DNA of 10,835 nucleotides from assembly GCA_007135635.1 (NCBI GenBank), contig SLIO01000405.1:1-10835 (forward strand), given 5' to 3'. Each line of letters begins with the position of its first letter. Positions within the stretch are counted from its first letter, which is position 1. The notes under the pieces were generated by a model. It was given only the letters and a program-made list of their open reading frames with translations, did not search any database and was not told where the DNA came from. The position numbers and the translations under genes are program-made. The DNA is from Methylomicrobium sp. (GTDB taxonomy: Bacteria; Pseudomonadota; Gammaproteobacteria; Methylococcales; Methylomonadaceae). This document shows, one piece after another, positions 1-7,881 of this stretch.

Positions 1-3
1 AAA

Positions 4-79
4 TGGCGTCCCCAGGGGGGTTCGAACCCCCGTTACCGCCGTGAAAGGGCGGTGTCCTAGGCCACTAGACGATGGGGAC
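4..79 (-). tRNA. tRNA-Glu (anticodon TTC)
   Basis: Read on the minus strand this is a complete 76-nt cloverleaf. The acceptor stem is GTCCCC/GGGGAC, the anticodon stem CCGCC/GGCGG encloses loop CTTTCAC with anticodon TTC, and the T-arm carries GGTTCGAACC. The discriminator base is G and the 3' CCA is encoded (positions 4-6). It decodes GAA/GAG and is the substrate of the GluRS encoded about 140 bp upstream on the same strand. An 18-bp spacer separates it from tRNA-Ala, so the two are probably processed from one transcript. The window ends 3 bases past the CCA, so further genes of the operon could lie outside. Confidence 0.97.
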
Positions 80-97
80 TTAAGACGCTAATTCAAT

Positions 98-173
98 TGG
101 TGGAGCCAAGCGGGATCGAACCGCTGACCTCAACACTGCCAGTGTTGCGCTCTCCCAGCTGAGCTATGGCCCC
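98..173 (-). tRNA. tRNA-Ala (anticodon GGC)
   Basis: On the minus strand this folds as a 76-nt cloverleaf. The acceptor stem is GGGGCCA/TGGCTCC with one G-T wobble, and the D-arm reads AGCTCAGCTGGGAGAGC. The anticodon stem CAACA/TGTTG encloses loop CTGGCAG (anticodon GGC), the T-loop is GGTTCGATCC, the discriminator is A and CCA is encoded. It decodes GCC/GCU. It is the first gene of a two-tRNA unit with tRNA-Glu and has its own promoter-like sequence just upstream. Confidence 0.97.
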
Positions 174-189
174 TCACTTGAGTCCGCAT

Positions 190-217
190 ATTCTACAGGA
201 TTTTGAATTCATGTCCA
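190..217 (-). promoter_or_regulatory. Sigma70-like promoter of the tRNA-Ala/tRNA-Glu unit
   Basis: On the minus strand TGGACA (212-217, 5 of 6 matches to the -35 consensus) is followed by a 16-bp spacer and TAGAAT (190-195, 5 of 6 matches to the -10). Transcription would begin around 183, leaving a leader of about 10 nt before tRNA-Ala. The discriminator just after the -10 reads ATGCGGA, moderately G/C-rich, as is common at stringently controlled stable-RNA promoters. It starts only 3 bp past the gltX stop codon, with no terminator in between, so read-through from gltX may add to expression. Confidence 0.6.
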
Positions 218-220
218 GCT

Positions 221-1624
221 TTAATTTAAAGACCGAATAAAATCCACAGCACGTATTAATCGCGTCAACGTTTTTTCACGCCCCAACAATGCCAATGTCG
301 CATCGATCGGTGGCGATACCGACGTTCCGCATATCGCTACCCGCAGAGGCTGAGCAACCTTCCCCAAATTTAGACCCAAGGTCTCGGCTAAATTGACGAC
401 TATGTAATGCAAGATTTCGCCCTGCCAATCGTCCAGTGCGCTAAATTCTTCATGCAGTTTCTGCAAAATATCAGCACTTTCGGCTTTGAAGTTCTTTTTC
501 GCAGCCTTTTCGTCGTATTCATCGAACTCTTTGTAAAAATAGCGACTAACCGCCGCCATTTCGACCAAGGTTTTGCAACGTTCCTTTTGGACCGTGACCA
601 ATTCGGCTAAATCCGGCCCTTCGGTAGGATCGATGCCTTGTTCGCCCATGTGCCAGCTTAAATGCCGCGCGACATGAGCCGGATCTGAGTTCATAATGTA
701 TTGGTGATTGAGCCACAATAACTTTTCCGGGTTGAATGACGATGCCGAAACGTTGACGTCTTTCAATTCGAAATATTCGATCATTTCGTCCAGGCTGAAG
801 ATTTCCTGATCGCCATGCGACCAACCCAGACGAACCAAATAATTCAACAACGCCTCAGGCAGATAGCCTTCGTCCCGATACTGCATCACGCTGACTGCAC
901 CGTGACGTTTGGAAAGCCTTGCGCCATCCGCGCCCAATATCATCGGCAAATGCGCATACTCCGGAATCGGTGCACCCAACGCCTTTAAGATATTCATCTG
1001 TCTCGGCGTATTATTAATGTGGTCGTCACCGCGAATCACATGCGTCACGCCCATGTCCATATCATCGACGACGACACTCAAATTATAAGTCGGCGTGCCG
1101 TCGGAACGCGCAATAATCAGATCGTCCAATTCTTTGTTCGAAACGACAATATCGCCTTTCACCAAATCCTTGATGACCACCTCGCCATTATCCGGATTCC
1201 TGAACCGGATCACTGGCATAACGCCTTCAGATACCCCCGGGTTTTCCCTGCATTTGCCGTTATAGCGAGGCTTATCTTTGTTCGCCATCTGCTCGTTACG
1301 CAGCTGCTCCAGCTCTTCCTTACTGCAATAACAATAGTAGGCATCACCCTGATCGAGTAATTGCTGAATGACGGCTTTGTACCGATCAAAACGGTGGGTT
1401 TGATAGAAAGGGCCTTCGTCATATTCCAAACCCAGCCAAGTCATCCCTTCCAAAATCGCATTGACCGATTCCTGCGTCGAACGCTCCAGATCGGTATCCT
1501 CGATTCTCAAAACAAAACGGCCGCCGTGCTTACGAGAATACAACCAAGAAAAAAGTGCGGTTCGCGCGCCACCGATATGAAGATAACCTGTCGGACTCGG
1601 GGCAAATCGTGTTTTTGTCATCAT
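221..1624 (-). CDS. gltX: Glutamyl-tRNA synthetase (GluRS)
   Basis: Class Ic aminoacyl-tRNA synthetase of 467 aa that attaches glutamate to tRNA-Glu in the cytoplasm using ATP. The HIGH-type motif is HIGG (residues 16-19) within [13 protein letters not shown], and the KMSKS-type motif is LSKRH (237-241). The length and the collinear match to E. coli GluRS ([12 protein letters not shown] at the same residue numbers) support the first of two adjacent ATG codons as the start. The zinc-finger ligands known from E. coli are Cys98, Cys100, Cys125 and His127. Here the three cysteines are kept but residue 127 is Glu (CRENPG). The gene lies 6 bp downstream of a Sel1-repeat gene, with no clear Shine-Dalgarno of its own in that gap, so it may be translated by coupling from the upstream message. 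It is directly upstream of a tRNA-Glu gene. Confidence 0.97.
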   Translation of the reverse strand: MMTKTRFAPSPTGYLHIGGARTALFSWLYSRKHGGRFVLRIEDTDLERSTQESVNAILEGMTWLGLEYDEGPFYQTHRFDRYKAVIQQLLDQGDAYYCYCSKEELEQLRNEQMANKDKPRYNGKCRENPGVSEGVMPVIRFRNPDNGEVVIKDLVKGDIVVSNKELDDLIIARSDGTPTYNLSVVVDDMDMGVTHVIRGDDHINNTPRQMNILKALGAPIPEYAHLPMILGADGARLSKRHGAVSVMQYRDEGYLPEALLNYLVRLGWSHGDQEIFSLDEMIEYFELKDVNVSASSFNPEKLLWLNHQYIMNSDPAHVARHLSWHMGEQGIDPTEGPDLAELVTVQKERCKTLVEMAAVSRYFYKEFDEYDEKAAKKNFKAESADILQKLHEEFSALDDWQGEILHYIVVNLAETLGLNLGKVAQPLRVAICGTSVSPPIDATLALLGREKTLTRLIRAVDFIRSLN

Positions 1625-1630
1625 TTGTTA

Positions 1631-2101
1631 TTAATTCGTTTTCAGTAAAATCTTTTTTGCGTATTCGTTTGGAATTTGCTTGGCAGCGCGCATGCGTATT
1701 GCTTGGTAGTTAAAACCCACACTTCCCTTTGGCGCCTCGTTTTTACCCAGAATAGCCAGGGAAGCGCCATGACCTTTTGCCGCAGCTTTTTCATACCATT
1801 GCGTGGCTTTTTTGACATCTTGAGGCATGCCTAAACCTCTATCATACATTGCTGCGACGACAACCTCAGCCTCCAACAAACCTTGTTCGGCCGCCTTAAG
1901 CATCCATCCTGCCGCTTGTTGTTCATCGATTTCAAAGCCATCCTGGCCCAATAAATATAAGGCACCCATTTTAGCTTGCGCAAGCGCAACGCCCTGTTCC
2001 GCCGAAGCCTGAACAGATAATTTTTCACCGGCTTCTTCGGCATGGACGATACCCATCCCAAATAAAGCCAACAGGCAAGCTATCGTTGTTATTTTAAACA
2101 T
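1631..2101 (-). CDS. Sel1-like repeat (SLR) protein, exported
   Basis: Protein of 156 aa. The N-terminus MFKITTIACLLALFGMGIVHA looks like a Sec signal peptide with cleavage after residue 21 (VHA/EE). The mature part carries two Sel1-type TPR-like repeats, about residues 38-73 (AEQGVALAQAKMGALYLLG...AAGWMLKAAEQG) and 74-109 (LLEAEVVVAAMYDRGLGMP...ATQWYEKAAAKG). It ends in a basic, non-repeat tail. Sel1 repeats are helical scaffolds for protein-protein contacts; no enzymatic residues are visible, so the role is unknown and periplasmic location is inferred. The start at 2101 is chosen over an in-frame ATG at 2206 because it has a purine-rich AGAGGTAGAGGA immediately upstream and opens the signal peptide; the extra 35 residues look non-coding. 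It is the likely first gene of a transcript continuing into gltX. Confidence 0.82.
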   Translation of the reverse strand: MFKITTIACLLALFGMGIVHAEEAGEKLSVQASAEQGVALAQAKMGALYLLGQDGFEIDEQQAAGWMLKAAEQGLLEAEVVVAAMYDRGLGMPQDVKKATQWYEKAAAKGHGASLAILGKNEAPKGSVGFNYQAIRMRAAKQIPNEYAKKILLKTN

Positions 2102-2390
2102 TCCTCTACCTCTTGCATCGATTAACGACGGAGTTGTTGATAATATGCTTTTGACAGACCAAATGTTTGAGTACATCTTACTTTCCGACACGCCCAAACG
2201 AAACAACTCTCAGAACAGCTATTATTTCATGACACGACCCTGAGAGGAATTAAACATTCGGTAAATTCAATATTCAGCACCCTCAATGGAAACAATTTAA
2301 AGTCGTTAGAATGTACCATCACTGTTATATTTTATCCCTATTGCCTTATTTAAATCAGCCATTTGCTTAGAAGCGATCAGCAAAACTTAA
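2102..2390. other. Divergent intergenic region (Sel1 gene / ABC ATPase)
   Basis: This 289-bp AT-rich spacer lies between two divergent genes and must hold both promoters. A TATATT hexamer near 2335 is a possible -10 for the rightward ATPase gene, and TATTAT on the minus strand near 2143 is a possible -10 for the Sel1 gene, but neither has a good -35 at proper spacing. A 7-bp inverted repeat CTCTCAG/CTGAGAG (2207-2213 and 2240-2246) is present but unremarkable. I see no small gene or RNA here. Confidence 0.5.
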
Positions 2391-3380
2391 ATGACCGACC
2401 TTTACCAATTAAACGATATTCGTTTCCTATACGCTAAAAAGGTAGCGCTTGCGCTGCCTTCGCTTAGCATCAAAACCGGTAAAATCACAGCATTGATTGG
2501 CCCTAACGGATGCGGAAAAAGCACCTTACTGAATATGTTGGCTTTTTTAGATTCGCCGCAGCAAGGCAGCATCGTATTCAAGGGAGAAACCATTTGCTTC
2601 AAAAAGCAACTGCAAGCATTAAGAAAGCGTGTTGGGTTACTAACTCAAAAACCCTATATGCTGAGAGGTACGGTGACCGATAATCTAAAACTTGCGCTAA
2701 AATTACACGGCGTACCGAAAAAACTTTGGCAAACCAAGATTAACGATATTCTTAGCCGTCTCGACGCGGCTCATTTACACAACCAACAAGCCAATACGCT
2801 GTCGGGAGGGGAGCTGCAAAAAGCGGCTCTTGCACGCGCTCTTATTAACGACCCCGAGGTTTTGTTATTAGACGAACCATTCAGCTACTTGGATCACGCA
2901 GCGAATGTCATGCTTGAGGAGTTCATCCAAAACTACAATACATCCACTCGTAATTTGATCTTTAGCACACATAACCGACTGCAAGGCTTAGCGCTGGCCG
3001 ACGAAGTCATAACTCTCGTTAATGGCAGCCAGGTTCAAACGCCGTTACTGAATTTGTTTCATGGTCATCTGGAAAATCATATCTTCAACACGGGCAAACT
3101 GAGTGTCGTTTTAACCGGGGATATCAAAGATTGCCGGCACATTTCGATCGATCCGCATGAAATTGTACTGTCCAAAGAACCTTTTTGCTCCAGTATTCGC
3201 AACCAATATCCAGGTCGCATCACATCAATTTCGGAGGAAATGGGCAAGGTAAGAGTGACTCTTTCAGCTGGCGAAATTTTTCAAGCACTTATTACCTTTG
3301 AAGCGTTACATGATTTAAAGTTGCAATTAGGCGATGAGGTTTGGGTTAATTTTAAGTCGAATTCAATCGTAACGTTTTAA
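2391..3380 (+). CDS. ABC transporter ATPase with C-terminal TOBE/Mop domain (tungstate/molybdate type)
   Basis: Cytoplasmic ATPase subunit of 329 aa for an ABC importer. The nucleotide-binding domain has Walker A GPNGCGKST (37-45), Q-loop Gln86, signature LSGGE (137-141), Walker B VLLLDEP (157-163, Glu162 catalytic), D-loop SYLD and switch His194 (FSTHN). After about residue 225 comes a separate domain ending in ALITFEALHDLKLQLGDEVW, typical of the TOBE/Mop oxyanion-binding fold at the end of ModC/TupC/WtpC-like ATPases. Tungstate (TupC-like) import is my best guess; sulfate or molybdate ATPases are alternatives. No permease or binding-protein gene is adjacent on either side, so it must pair with subunits encoded elsewhere or be a relict. 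The start has no evident Shine-Dalgarno, but the preceding sequence offers no better one. Confidence 0.85.
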   Translation: MTDLYQLNDIRFLYAKKVALALPSLSIKTGKITALIGPNGCGKSTLLNMLAFLDSPQQGSIVFKGETICFKKQLQALRKRVGLLTQKPYMLRGTVTDNLKLALKLHGVPKKLWQTKINDILSRLDAAHLHNQQANTLSGGELQKAALARALINDPEVLLLDEPFSYLDHAANVMLEEFIQNYNTSTRNLIFSTHNRLQGLALADEVITLVNGSQVQTPLLNLFHGHLENHIFNTGKLSVVLTGDIKDCRHISIDPHEIVLSKEPFCSSIRNQYPGRITSISEEMGKVRVTLSAGEIFQALITFEALHDLKLQLGDEVWVNFKSNSIVTF

Positions 3381-3398
3381 CCCAACAATCATGAGGAA

Positions 3399-3435
3399 GC
3401 GCCTAGCATCCTGGAAAACCAGATACACTTGGCGC
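3399..3435. terminator. Bipartite hairpin between convergent genes, possible terminator
   Basis: GCGCCTAG (3399-3406) pairs with CTTGGCGC (3428-3435) with a single T-T mismatch. Inside it CTGG-AAAA-CCAG (3411-3422) forms a second short stem-loop. It sits 18 bp after the ABC ATPase stop and 53 bp after the oxidoreductase stop, where convergent genes usually share a terminator. No T-run follows on either strand, so intrinsic termination is uncertain; it may instead protect 3' ends. Confidence 0.4.
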
Positions 3436-3488
3436 AGGCCCTTGCCTTACCAGCTGCCGAAATTTGGACAGTAAAAAGAATAAGATGA

Positions 3489-4499
3489 CTAAAACCGAAT
3501 TAACCTACCATCTTCGGCCGATTGCAGCGCCCCAACAATAATCCTGCAATTGGTTTTCGCGTCATCTAGCGAAAGTGCGGGTTCCTTACCGGCCAAAACG
3601 CAATCACTGAAATGTTCGATTTCCAAACGAAAATGATCGGCAATCGGTAGAATTTCCTCGGTTTGTCGCCCCTCTTCTGTCCACCAGGAAATGACCGGAA
3701 TATCGCCCGGATTCTGCCAAACGCCATGACATTTCACCCCCCCCTTAGTGCCGACAACCTCGTATTCGCAGCGCCGCGCGCGTTCAAAGCTAAAATCAAA
3801 ATGCGCAAATTTACCGTCGCCGAAATCGAGCACGCCGCTACTCGCGGTATCGGCGCCGCTTTCGATATATTTGGATACTGCAGTGACCGAGACCGGCATA
3901 CCGTCAAAAAATAATCTCAGCGAATGAATCGCATAGCAACCGATGTCCCACATCGCGCCGCCGCCCTGATCGATACTATCGGCAATTCGATACATTCTGC
4001 CCGGTTTCATCATGAATGAAAAACTTGCACGTACCGTTTTAACCTCGCCGATCTTGCCCGAACGCAAAATTTCCAAGACCCTCGCATGCTGTGGATGAAA
4101 ACGGTACATAAAGCCTTCCATCACGGTGACGTTATGATGACGCGCCGCGGTTTCTATCGCTTCGATATCCGAAACCTTCAACGCCATCGGTTTTTCGCAT
4201 AATACATGCTTGCCTTTCTCGATCGCACGCAAAGCCCATTCGGCATGCTCGCGATTCGCCATCGGCAAGTACACCGCTTCGATATCGGCATCGTCGAGAA
4301 TGGCTTCGGGGCTATCGTAAGTCCGCACACCTTGTTGATGAGGGGCATATTTCGCCAAGGTTTCCGCCGCAGCGCCGGGACGCCGGCTTCCGATCGCAAC
4401 CAATTCCGCATTGCAGGCATCGACGATCGCCGGCATTAGCCGCTCGTTAACCCGTGCCGCGCCTAAAATACCCCAACGCAATTTTTTGTTTTCGTTCAT
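3489..4499 (-). CDS. Gfo/Idh/MocA-family NAD(P)-dependent oxidoreductase
   Basis: Protein of 336 aa with the two-domain Gfo/Idh/MocA layout. The N-terminal Rossmann fold starts at LRWGILGAARVNERLMPAI (8-26), and the family EKP motif is CEKPMAL (101-107, Lys103 expected to be the catalytic/cofactor-site lysine). The C-terminal domain carries GGGAMWDIGCYAIHSLR (179-195), with Asp185 and His192 in the positions of the active-site pair. The GCYxIH form resembles the NADP-dependent xylose dehydrogenase / dihydrodiol dehydrogenase branch rather than inositol dehydrogenase. Substrate is not predictable; a sugar or other polyol/aldose is likely. Its ATG overlaps the pncC stop as ATGA, and a strong GGAGGAG lies 6 nt upstream inside the end of pncC, so the two are translationally coupled. 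Confidence 0.9.
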   Translation of the reverse strand: MNENKKLRWGILGAARVNERLMPAIVDACNAELVAIGSRRPGAAAETLAKYAPHQQGVRTYDSPEAILDDADIEAVYLPMANREHAEWALRAIEKGKHVLCEKPMALKVSDIEAIETAARHHNVTVMEGFMYRFHPQHARVLEILRSGKIGEVKTVRASFSFMMKPGRMYRIADSIDQGGGAMWDIGCYAIHSLRLFFDGMPVSVTAVSKYIESGADTASSGVLDFGDGKFAHFDFSFERARRCEYEVVGTKGGVKCHGVWQNPGDIPVISWWTEEGRQTEEILPIADHFRLEIEHFSDCVLAGKEPALSLDDAKTNCRIIVGALQSAEDGRLIRF

Positions 4500-5014
4500 A
4501 CTTCTCCTCCGTGTTGCTTATCAATATTCAACCATCCCGCCAATGCGGTCTTGACTGTTTCGGTTCTGATTTGGTGCCGGTCACCGCCGAAATGCATTTC
4601 GGCGACTTTGGCAATTGCGCCTCGCCGCTGCCAAGCTATGAAAACGGTACCGACCGGTTTAGTCATAGTTCCGCCATCGGGGCCGGCAATACCGGTAACG
4701 GCTATCGTCCAATCGGCCTGACTACCGGACAAGGCACCTGCCGTCATCTCCTGCGCTGTTTCAAAACTAACCGCGCCGTATTTTTCAAGCGTTTCAGATT
4801 TGACGCCCAGCATTTGTATTTTGGCGACATTACTGTAAGTCACGAAGCCTCGGTCGAACCAGGCCGAACTTCCCGGTATTTCGGTAATCGACTGCGCAAT
4901 GCCGCCCCCGGTACAAGATTCGGCGGTTGCCAGAAGCCAGCCACGTTCCTTTAGACTCATCCCAACCATCCGAGCCAATTCGATGATTTTATTCTCTGTA
5001 TTTAACGGTACCAC
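4496..5014 (-). CDS. pncC: Nicotinamide-nucleotide amidase (CinA C-terminal domain family)
   Basis: Cytoplasmic enzyme of about 172 aa that deamidates NMN to nicotinic acid mononucleotide, returning NMN released by NAD-dependent DNA ligase and other reactions to NAD synthesis. From the chosen start, residues 30-37 read TAESCTGG with the presumed nucleophile Ser33. The block GSSAWFDRGFVTYSNVAK (48-65) and GIAGPDGG (109-115 region) are hallmark motifs, close to E. coli PncC/YgaD. It is the stand-alone form without the N-terminal MocF-like domain of full CinA. Start choice: no ATG precedes the first helix, so GTG at 5014 is preferred (AGG 10 nt upstream; only 4 residues longer than E. coli). An ATG at 4969 would cut into that helix. 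A much longer reading to 5335 is antisense to mutS and is rejected. Confidence 0.88.
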   Translation of the reverse strand: MVPLNTENKIIELARMVGMSLKERGWLLATAESCTGGGIAQSITEIPGSSAWFDRGFVTYSNVAKIQMLGVKSETLEKYGAVSFETAQEMTAGALSGSQADWTIAVTGIAGPDGGTMTKPVGTVFIAWQRRGAIAKVAEMHFGGDRHQIRTETVKTALAGWLNIDKQHGGEV

Positions 5015-5050
5015 TGGGGCAAGACCTATCAATAAGATAAAATAACGAAT

Positions 5051-7618
5051 ATGAGTATAAAACAAACCAGCAATCAACACACCCCGATGATGCAGCAATA
5101 TTTGCGCATCAAAGCAGACCATCCCGACACGCTCGTTTTTTATCGCATGGGCGATTTTTATGAACTTTTTTTCGACGATGCCAAAAAAGCCGCACAGATC
5201 CTCGATATCACGTTGACGCAGCGCGGCCAGTCGGCCGGCGCGCCGATTCCGATGGCCGGCATTCCATACCATGCCGCCGAAGGCTACATCGCGAAACTGT
5301 TGCGCCACAGCGAATCGGTAGCGATTTGCGAACAAATCGGTGATCCGGCGACTTCAAAAGGACCTGTTGAACGCAAAGTCGTGCGCATCGTCACTCCAGG
5401 CACCGTTACCGACGAGGCCTTGCTCGAAGACCGTAAGGATAATTTGCTTGTGGCACTGCATGCTGCCGACTCCCATTTCGGTATTGCCGCTTTAGATGTG
5501 ACCAGCGGGCGCTTCGTGCTGCAAGTGTTAGATTCGGCCGATACAATGTTGAGCGAAATCGAACGATTGAACCCGGCCGAGCTATTGGTCAGCGAAGACA
5601 TGGCTCTTTTGCAAGCTTTGAAGCAACGCAAAGGCATTTGTAAGCGCCCGCCCTGGCATTTCGAGCCTGACAGTGCGCGCCAACTAGTGTTGAAACAATT
5701 CAACACACACGATCTGTCCGGCTTTGGCTGCGAAAATATGCCGATGGCCATCGCCGCGGCCGGCTGTCTATTGCAATATGTCAAGGACACCCAACAAAGC
5801 GCCCTGCCGCATATTCAGGGCATCCGGGTCGAAAACAATTGCGACGGCATTCAACTCGATGCCGCTAGCCGCCGCAATCTGGAGCTAGACACTCATCCGA
5901 CAGGCGAACTGCGCTACACCTTATTTGGCGTACTCGACAAAACCGTCTCCGCAATGGGTAGCCGTTGCCTGCGCCGATGGATCAACCGACCGCTCAGAAA
6001 CCAAACCATTCTGCAAAACCGATATATGGCAATCGAATCGCTTTTGTCCGAACAGCTTTTAGATGCCGTTCGCAGTCAATTGAATGCGGTCGGCGACATT
6101 GAGCGTATCAGCTCACGCATCGCACTCAAGTCGGCCAGGCCACGGGACTTGATCGTGTTACGCAATACGCTGGCCGTTTTGCCGACATTGCAGTTGTTGC
6201 TGTCGGGTACCGACAGTCCGGAACTGATGCGCCTGGCCGAGCAACTGGCCGAACAACCCGAGTTATCCTCGCTGTTACAAAAAGCCATTATCGATAATCC
6301 GCCTGTATTAATTCGCGACGGCGGCGTCATTGCGCCCGGTTACCATGCCGAACTCGATGAACTGCGCAACTTAAGCCGTAATGCCGATCAATTTCTGCTC
6401 GACATGGAGGAGCGTGAAAAAATCGCGACCGGTATCACCGGTCTAAAAATCAATTACAACCGCGTGCATGGTTACTATATCGAAATTTCGAGAATACATG
6501 CCGAGAAAGTTCCGGCACACTACCACCGCAAACAAACGCTGAAAGGCGTCGAGCGCTACATTACCGAGGAATTGAAGGCCTTTGAAGATAAGGTTCTCAG
6601 TGCAAAAGAAAAATCGCTGGCCTTCGAAAAATTGCTATACGATCAGTTGCTGGACAGGCTCGGCGAGTCATTAACCGATCTGCAGAAATGCGCGGAAGGA
6701 CTCGCCGAACTGGATGTTTTGGCAGCATTTGCCGAACGCGCCGAAACATTGAATTTGACCCGTCCGCAATTGACCGATAAGCCCGGCATCGATATCGAAG
6801 GCGGACGGCATCCGGTCGTCGAGCAAGTATCCGACATTCCGTTTGTCGCGAACGATCTTAAACTATCGCCTCAGCGCCGCATGCTCATCATCACCGGCCC
6901 GAATATGGGTGGTAAATCGACTTATATGCGCCAAGCGGCCTTGATCGTGTTGATCGCTCATATCGGCTGTTATGTGCCGGCCAAGGCCGCAACGATCGGC
7001 CCGGTCGATAAGATTTTCACCCGCATCGGCGCTTCGGACGACTTGGCTGGCGGACGTTCGACGTTCATGGTCGAAATGTCGGAAACCGCCAATATCCTGC
7101 ATAACGCAACCGAACAAAGCTTGATTTTGATGGACGAAATCGGCCGCGGCACCAGTACTTTTGACGGCTTGTCATTGGCTTGGGCCTGCGCCGATCACCT
7201 TGCGAAGGTCACGAAGGCTTTTACGTTATTCGCGACGCATTATTTCGAATTGACGACTCTATCGGACGAGCAAAAACCGATCCATAACGTGCATCTCGAC
7301 GCGATAGAATACGGCGACAAAATCGTGTTTCTGCATGCGGTTAAGGAAGGCCCTGCGAGCCAAAGCTACGGTCTGCAAGTCGCCTCTTTGGCCGGTGTTC
7401 CTGCTACGGTGATCGACAAAGCTAAATTAAAATTGCAGCATCTCGAAAACAATACTTATTACCAAAACCAGGCCGAATCGGGCAATCAGCAATTGGATTT
7501 ATTCGCGACCCAAGAGTGCCATCCGGCGGTCTGTTTGATCGAGGAGTTAGACCCGGACAGCTTAAGCCCGAGGCAAGCCTTGGATACGCTGTATCGTTTG
7601 AAAAAGATGGTGGAGTGA
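5051..7618 (+). CDS. mutS: DNA mismatch repair protein MutS
   Basis: Full-length MutS of 855 aa, the dimeric sensor that recognises mismatches and small loops and recruits MutL. Domain I carries the mismatch-intercalating Phe36-X-Glu38 (MGDFYELF) at the same numbers as in E. coli. The lever/clamp region spans roughly 270-570. The ATPase has Walker [10 protein letters not shown] (616-624), Walker B LILMDE (691-696) with the following GRGTSTFDG, and His730 in FATHYFEL. The linker contains QLDLF (814-818), a good beta-clamp binding motif, and the last ~17 residues ([16 protein letters not shown]) are the C-terminal helical tip used for tetramerisation. The start matches E. coli (HTPMMQQYL at residue 10). 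The Shine-Dalgarno is weak (AAGATAA). It is divergent from pncC; mutS and cinA/pncC neighbourhoods also occur in Pseudomonas-like genomes. Confidence 0.98.
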   Translation: MSIKQTSNQHTPMMQQYLRIKADHPDTLVFYRMGDFYELFFDDAKKAAQILDITLTQRGQSAGAPIPMAGIPYHAAEGYIAKLLRHSESVAICEQIGDPATSKGPVERKVVRIVTPGTVTDEALLEDRKDNLLVALHAADSHFGIAALDVTSGRFVLQVLDSADTMLSEIERLNPAELLVSEDMALLQALKQRKGICKRPPWHFEPDSARQLVLKQFNTHDLSGFGCENMPMAIAAAGCLLQYVKDTQQSALPHIQGIRVENNCDGIQLDAASRRNLELDTHPTGELRYTLFGVLDKTVSAMGSRCLRRWINRPLRNQTILQNRYMAIESLLSEQLLDAVRSQLNAVGDIERISSRIALKSARPRDLIVLRNTLAVLPTLQLLLSGTDSPELMRLAEQLAEQPELSSLLQKAIIDNPPVLIRDGGVIAPGYHAELDELRNLSRNADQFLLDMEEREKIATGITGLKINYNRVHGYYIEISRIHAEKVPAHYHRKQTLKGVERYITEELKAFEDKVLSAKEKSLAFEKLLYDQLLDRLGESLTDLQKCAEGLAELDVLAAFAERAETLNLTRPQLTDKPGIDIEGGRHPVVEQVSDIPFVANDLKLSPQRRMLIITGPNMGGKSTYMRQAALIVLIAHIGCYVPAKAATIGPVDKIFTRIGASDDLAGGRSTFMVEMSETANILHNATEQSLILMDEIGRGTSTFDGLSLAWACADHLAKVTKAFTLFATHYFELTTLSDEQKPIHNVHLDAIEYGDKIVFLHAVKEGPASQSYGLQVASLAGVPATVIDKAKLKLQHLENNTYYQNQAESGNQQLDLFATQECHPAVCLIEELDPDSLSPRQALDTLYRLKKMVE

Positions 7619-7721
7619 TTTTAGACTCGGCAAAAACGCAAGCCTAGTGGTCTTGGAAGTAGCAATTCTCAGTTTGAGCGTTTCACTAACCTTAGGGAAT
7701 GGAGTATGCCTGCCGAGGAAT

Positions 7722-7782
7722 CCAGCCCCTAAATCATCGAAATTCGAACCAACAAGTAAGGCCGTTGGAATCTAGGGACTGG
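7722..7782 (-). ncRNA. 61-nt RNA hairpin candidate in the 3' region of the multicopper oxidase transcript
   Basis: The arms 7722-7735 and 7769-7782 match as inverted repeats at 11 of 14 positions. As minus-strand RNA all three remaining positions are G-U wobbles, so the 14-bp stem is continuous; as plus-strand RNA they are C-A mismatches. An inner stem CCAAC/GUUGG (7764-7768 with 7749-7753) closes a 10-nt loop, leaving a 13-nt bulge on one side. It lies about 100 nt past the oxidase stop codon on that strand. No U-tract follows. It could be an mRNA 3' structure, a mobile intergenic palindrome, or part of a decayed repeat. Confidence 0.4.
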
Positions 7783-7865
7783 AGGCTTGTCGGAAGAATT
7801 GCATGCAGCAGGGATACAGCATTCTAGCCTACATGGACGTATTTACGGCGATACGCTCTACTGTC
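7783..7865. repeat. Possible degenerate dispersed intergenic repeat
   Basis: Read on the minus strand this stretch contains CGCCGTAAATACGTCCATGT, AGGCT, a poorly paired GCTGTATCCCTGCTGC block, and TTCCGACAAGCC. From memory it resembles a family of dispersed repeats in methanotroph genomes, in which a 'gtgaata/acgtccatg-gaggct' segment precedes a short palindrome containing an ATCCATG-like core. Here the palindrome is eroded. The 263-bp mutS/oxidase spacer contains no gene, so a decayed repeat fits. This rests on recollection and a single copy in the window. Confidence 0.3.
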
Positions 7866-7881
7866 TTAAACTGAACTCAGA

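Noticed and set aside
1..173. tRNA genes as a possible integration (att) site
   Set aside because: No integrase and no repeated tRNA 3' end are visible in the window; both tRNAs are intact in an ordinary setting.
2102..2206. 35-residue N-terminal extension of the Sel1 protein
   Set aside because: It would bury the signal peptide, and the internal ATG has a clear Shine-Dalgarno directly upstream.
2207..2246. CTCTCAG / CTGAGAG inverted repeat in the Sel1/ABC spacer
   Set aside because: Seven base pairs separated by 26 bp with no promoter context; likely coincidence.
4454..4954. Plus-strand 166-aa frame opposite pncC
   Set aside because: Shadow of the pncC coding strand with no recognisable domain.
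5015..5335. N-terminal extension of the pncC reading frame (107 extra residues)
   Set aside because: It is antisense to the conserved start of mutS, has no similarity to the CinA family, and PncC homologues begin near residue 108 of that reading.
7625..7648. ACTCGGC...GCCTAGT hairpin right after the mutS stop
   Set aside because: One mismatch in a 7-bp stem, a 10-nt loop and no T-run; too weak to call as a terminator.
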